Shown here: positions 61,301-64,000 of the stretch, piece by piece
Numbering within the stretch: position 1 is the stretch's first letter
How the letters are laid out: each line of letters starts with the position of its first letter
Source: Seriola aureovittata
Taxonomy: Eukaryota; Chordata; Actinopteri; Carangiformes; Carangidae
Assembly: GCF_021018895.1 (NCBI RefSeq)
Contig: NC_079383.1
Coordinates: 21,565,853-21,629,852 of the forward strand
Direction: 5' to 3'
Length of the DNA: 64,000 nt
Made by a program: the position numbers and the translations under genes
The notes under the pieces: generated by a model
The model's database searches: none
What the model was told of the DNA's origin: nothing
Seen by the model: the letters and a program-made list of their open reading frames with translations, nothing else

Positions 61301-63590
61301 GAAGACTAACTCTGATCTGGTGAATGAGGGTGAGTCCGTCGTCCCTCATCGTCTTCTGTCTCTTCAGCTCCAGGTTCATTCTGGGCTTCGGCAGCGGCTT
61401 CCCGCCGGGCTGAGGTTGATCCTTGGTGATGGACGGAGTCTGCTGAAGAGACTCGGGCAGAGAATCGCCAGGAGAGTCTTTACAGGGCAGGTTGCACATC
61501 TCACACACCAACGTGGGCTTGGTGTTCACGTAGGTGCAAAACTGACAAGTCCACTGTGAGAGAGAAAGAAAAGAAAGAAGAAAAAAGACATTTAGACAAG
61601 AAATTTAGATAAAAAAATATATAAGATGCCTTAAAAGAAAATACCAAAATAAAGATATTTAAATATACACTATATTAAAAAGGAAAAAAGGCAGCAGCGT
61701 CGCCTCAACAGTGATTGAAATCATCATATTATAGTAAATCAAACTCTGTTATAAAAGAGAAATACAAGCCTCCAAATATGATCCCCTGAGCAGTAAATGC
61801 TCTTCATTCTAACACATCTTCATTCTTCATGTTGTTGTTTGTCTAAACTTTTGTTATTCACCCTTTGTTTTATTCTGGATAGCGTGCACAGTTCCAGCAT
61901 TTCTATTGTCTTCAATCGTCTCATTCTGTTTTTATTGTGTTTTTGTTTTTAAGCTGTGTTGCTGCAAAAATTTATTACCTCTCGTGGGACAATAAAGATC
62001 TGGACCGAACTGAACTGATATCAAAATGATTGTTGCTTCATTTTCCGACAGCAGACTAATTGAATCATGAACCAGTTGTTTCAGAGCAGCTGTGGATTAA
62101 TGGGAAGTGCATGACGCTGGTTTTTTGGAGTTTAAATGTCTTGTCCTGCTGCTTCACTTTTAACTTTTTTAATGTTTTTCTTGTGAGTCTCGCAGCTTTG
62201 TGCATCTTAACAGCTATAAAATAAACTTACATTTCCATTCAGATTGTGTATCTTCAGTAGAAATCTTGATGATTTTGTTAGTACCTTGGCATAAACGACT
62301 CAGAAGGTAATAAACAGCAGCACTGAGACAAACCTTGTCTCCAGTATCAGTCAGGGACCCTGGGTTGGACGACACTGGGGCGACGGGCGGCCGAGTGGCC
62401 AGACGGGGGCGCTCACACACCTCACACAGGATGCTGCTGCCTTGATTTACAACAGTGCAGCTCTTACACTGCCACTCTGAGGAATCACACACAGGCACAA
62501 CAACAACAACAACAGTGTTACTGCTCCGCCGCTTCATACAGTAACTGTTTCCTCATGTCAGCTACGTGACATTATACTTTCATTTTCCAGTGATTTGTTT
62601 TTTAGATTTATTGCTGATTGTTTACAAGCTTGTAAATGTAATCTTCTCCAGGCTAAATTAAGGTGGAAAAGTAATGAGCTCTTCTAGATTTAGAATAGAT
62701 TCATTGCAAAGTTGTATCTTTTAAATTATAGTATTTCTCATCTGTTGTATTTGTTTATTTCACCATTTTTTGTACTTTTATTTGTCTAATCCTATTTCAT
62801 CGTAGTGCCAAAATGTTTTCATCTCTTCGTCTCAGCACTAACTTTCTTCTGAAACAAGCTGCATGAATTAAGTCCACCGTCTCTGTGTCGAAGTCTCACC
62901 TGTGTTTGGTGACGTAGGAACTGACATGGGACTCTCCTGAACGGTGGATGCAGCCGTGGCGAGTCGAGGCCGTTCACAGGTGGAGCAGAGAACAGCTCGC
63001 ATCTCGTTCACTGTGGTGCAATGAGCGCACTCCCAGGGCGACAGAGAGGGACTGAAAGACCACAGAGAAAGAATACGATTATATTTAAAAGGTATAGTTT
63101 AGCTACCACTCACAATGTGCTGCTCTCCCTCCTTTAACGCCGCAACTTCTTGCTGGATCTATATTCATGTCGGTGATCCAGTGAGAGACGTTTGACAAAC
63201 ATAAACTTGCAGGAGTAAATTAAAAGAATAAGTACAAAGCATAAAAGCAAAGCTAAGCTTGCTTAAAATGTTTGTGGAGGACTATTAATACTGTTTATTT
63301 ATATAATCCTGTGACCTTATTAACATCACCACCACTCTGATGGAGTGAACCAGACAGTAAAAGGCGTTTAGTATCATCACATGTTTCCAGTGAAGTTCAC
63401 TGAAGTTCCTTTTTTTCCCTCCTCCTCCTCCTCACCTGGATGTTTTGGCAGGTGAGACGATCGTTCTGTTGTGTCCTTTGCGGTCGGGGTGAGAGTGGAA
63501 GAGCTTGTCACAGTTCACACACAATCTCTGGACACAGGTGGAGCAGTGAGCGTAGACAGCAGAGATGCCACAGATACTGCAGCTCTCTTT

Positions 63591-63666
<76 letters not shown>

Positions 63667-64000
63667 CTACGAGTTAAAAAAAGAAGACCACAGGAAAAAC
63701 TTCCTGCTTTAAAGCCTGCTGTGATGCGACATACCCTGGTTGGTTTTCTGTAATTTGTCCCTCTTGTGATTGGCTCTGGAGGGATGGCGGTGGAAGAGGA
63801 TATCACACGCGTCGCAAAAGGCTTGATTGTCGCAAGACGGGCAAACCAGAGACGTGGCGCTGCCACACAAATTACACTCGCTGGCTGCAAGAGGGCCTGG
63901 AGACAAAGGCAGAAAACCAATATTCAGTGTGACTGGTTAAATTATATTGGGATTTTAACGTCACCTGTGCTGGTCAGTGACTTGAATCGTGTCCGCAGAG
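36279..64000 (-). CDS. rnf31: RNF31 / HOIP, catalytic subunit of LUBAC (5' end beyond window)
   Basis: An RBR-type E3 that makes Met1-linked (linear) ubiquitin chains with HOIL-1 and SHARPIN in NF-kB, cell-death and antiviral signalling. Exons on the minus strand: 64000-63965 (partial), 63896-63735, 63586-63436, 63051-62900, 62476-62334, 61553-61311, 60646-60305, 58420-58235, 58095-57889, 56373-56200, 55593-55495, 54358-54269, 54154-54040, 52588-52476, 51446-51333, 50583-50535, 49674-49578, 37161-36996 and 36326-36279. All junctions are GT/AG with matching phases, giving about 894 residues here. Order: zinc fingers, UBA, RING1, IBR, RING2, linear-chain-determining domain. The C terminus ends [12 protein letters not shown], like human EVPLGQSIPRRRK. 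The PUB domain must lie beyond 64000. No break was seen, but the penultimate intron holds an 11.6-kb satellite. Confidence 0.97.
41183..41370 (+). repeat. Non-satellite insert in the array, copy 1
   Basis: Unique-looking sequence starting 'ggacattctatggaatacctgaag' and ending 'caaaagaataaaacaagtctgtgtgtgtg', with an AATAAA near its end. It resembles the 3' tail of a retroelement or transcript. Nearly identical to copy 2, 1,372 bp downstream. Confidence 0.85.
42555..42740 (+). repeat. Non-satellite insert in the array, copy 2
   Basis: Same sequence as 41183-41370 with a handful of substitutions, flanked by the same satellite variants. It therefore marks a segmental duplication of about 1.37 kb within the array rather than a second insertion. 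Confidence 0.85.
49825..50340 (+). mobile_element. Decayed L1-type LINE 3' end
   Basis: Translating from about 49850 gives [17 protein letters not shown], then [10 protein letters not shown], a stop, and KLDLFFYHF. This matches the C-terminal region of fish L1 ORF2 proteins (…NSRNWREF.WKN..RFFITP). A stop codon and frameshifts show it is dead. It sits in an rnf31 intron, antisense to the gene. Confidence 0.65.
51520..52275 (+). mobile_element. Decayed L2/CR1-like LINE (reverse transcriptase remnants and 3' tail)
   Basis: Recognisable reverse transcriptase pieces: a 'LDL..AF.T.DH' region near 51565-51610, [15 protein letters not shown] near 51636-51680, [18 protein letters not shown] near 52121-52173, and a degraded [Y/V]DDT near 52194. 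The end, AAAAGTGCTATACAAATAAAGTTATTATTATG, is a typical L2-type tail. Interrupted by stops and unrelated sequence. Antisense inside rnf31. Confidence 0.7.
52855..53545. repeat. Two fragments of the common ATTAATCGATTA teleost repeat
   Basis: AAAGCTGCAACTAACGACTG begins one fragment, with GTGAAATGACAGAAAATAGTG, 'caattaatctaatgg' and 'tttcaacgattaattgattgtcaaagtagttgg' following. A second fragment starts near 53255 with 'aaagctgcaacgataaac' and ends near 53540 in 'attaatcgagagagtagttggccgataaataatc'. Confidence 0.65.
55260..55303. repeat. (GT)n microsatellite in an rnf31 intron
   Basis: Uninterrupted GT repeat of about 43 bp. Confidence 0.97.
55690..56085 (-). repeat. Second copy of the TGACCT-rich dispersed repeat
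   Basis: Contains AAAGGTCAAGGTCACGGTG and CAAAGGTCAACTTCACTG with 'ggtgatatctcagcgacgtcttcagggaatttc' units. This is the reverse-orientation relative of 4080-4520. Confidence 0.65.
56480..56640. repeat. Fragment of the ATTAATCGATTA teleost repeat
   Basis: 'aattattgatcaatttgctaattatttagtcg' followed by 'gattaattttctgtcaaaataagc'. Intronic in rnf31; old. Confidence 0.5.
57305..57495 (+). mobile_element. Tc1-like transposon fragment
   Basis: GAAAAAGTAAGTGAACCCTTGG, 'ttggcagcgataacctcaaacc', 'gtagctgccgatcggagctgc' and 'caggaggaattttggacc' follow the 5' end of a widespread fish Tc1-family element. Only the end is present. Intronic in rnf31. Confidence 0.65.
57889..60646 (-). other. rnf31: rnf31 UBA region and start of RING1
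   Basis: Exons 60646-60305, 58420-58235 and 58095-57889. The UBA-type sequence ([18 protein letters not shown], then [12 protein letters not shown]) would bind the UBL domain of HOIL-1. The last exon ends with the first RING1 cysteines ([15 protein letters not shown]). Confidence 0.85.
58440..60300 (-). other. Large rnf31 intron without recognised functional features
   Basis: AT-rich intron between the exons at 60646-60305 and 58420-58235. Includes a short C8 run (about 59428) and old repeat fragments near 59880-59960. Nothing else is supported. Confidence 0.5.
60690..61215. repeat. Fragments of the ATTAATCGATTA teleost repeat
   Basis: 'tttttcactattttctgacgattcatcaattaaatcaagaaaacaatcagcagattaatcaatgatg' and, further on, 'tataaaatgtcagaaaatcgggag' and 'gaaatatattcaatttacaatgatat'. 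Intronic in rnf31. Confidence 0.6.
61930..62030 (+). mobile_element. LINE-type 3' tail fragment
   Basis: 'gctgcaaaaatttattacctctcgtgggacaataaagatctgg' resembles the 3' tails of fish retroelements (…GGGACAATAAAG…). Short and antisense within rnf31. Confidence 0.4.
63594..63662. repeat. (CA)n microsatellite abutting an rnf31 splice acceptor
   Basis: About 68 bp of CA. On the rnf31 strand it reads (TG)n followed by TTTTAAAG and then the exon starting at 63586, so the repeat occupies the place of the polypyrimidine tract and branch region. Confidence 0.93.

Larger units (their letters stand above)
61311..63896 (-). other. rnf31: rnf31 zinc-finger block (two Cys/His fingers, three NZF fingers)
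   Basis: Exons 63896-63735 and 63586-63436 encode related Cys/His-rich modules ([15 protein letters not shown]...FHRHPSR and [16 protein letters not shown]...FHSHPDR). Exons 63051-62900, 62476-62334 and 61553-61311 each encode an NZF/RanBP2-type finger: WECAHC...[16 protein letters not shown]...[10 protein letters not shown] and WTCQFC...CEMCNLP. In HOIP these fingers bind ubiquitin and NEMO. The similarity of the first two exons suggests exon duplication. Confidence 0.85.

Overview
This window comes from a vertebrate nuclear genome, almost certainly a teleost fish. The genes have introns with GT/AG junctions. The noncoding sequence is full of long (CA)n, (GA)n and pentanucleotide microsatellites. 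The interspersed repeats are ones I recognise from fish genomes: a Tc1-like remnant, a TTAA-flanked piggyBac-type MITE, a 'CAGTGGTGGA' MITE, L1 and L2 tails, and a dispersed repeat rich in TGACCT half-sites. I see no prokaryotic operons, CRISPR arrays, rRNA or tRNA genes.

Layout. 1-9.9 kb holds no convincing gene, only microsatellites and decayed transposons. 9.96-13.96 kb (minus) is a complete five-exon nceh1 (neutral cholesterol ester hydrolase 1; 406 codons before the stop, catalytic motifs intact), with a long degenerate (TATAG)n tract in intron 1. 14.55-21.12 kb is a tandem segmental duplication. The right unit carries a gene for a secreted, cysteine-free Pro/Gln-rich repeat protein of about 1,100 residues that I cannot assign to a named family. 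The left unit keeps only the promoter, exon 1 and 3' flank, and its internal deletion has an 8-bp microhomology at the junction. 22.1-24.1 kb (plus) is a complete emc9. 26.2-34.0 kb (minus) is a complete nine-coding-exon irf9. 36.3-64.0 kb (minus) is most of rnf31 (HOIP), missing its N-terminal PUB end, which lies beyond the right edge.

How the genes relate. rnf31 (catalytic subunit of the linear ubiquitin ligase LUBAC) and irf9 (DNA-binding subunit of ISGF3) lie head to tail, the same arrangement known in mammals, so an innate-immunity microsynteny is conserved. emc9 is also a neighbour in mammals, but here it sits on the irf9 side and converges on it. No psme2 was seen between them. nceh1 and the repeat-protein gene have no evident functional link to the immune pair.

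Most unusual points. (1) The penultimate rnf31 intron is 12.4 kb, of which about 11.6 kb is one minisatellite array with a monomer of about 36-42 bp, higher-order duplications and at least nine sense-strand AATAAA signals. (2) The Pro/Gln-repeat gene has an 822-bp higher-order repeat, a one-base deletion relative to its sister copy, and an unusually open shifted frame. (3) The partial gene duplication carries a second, apparently identical promoter and first exon upstream. Exon boundaries were placed by hand from splice signals, reading phase and remembered family sequences; no alignments or database searches were run.
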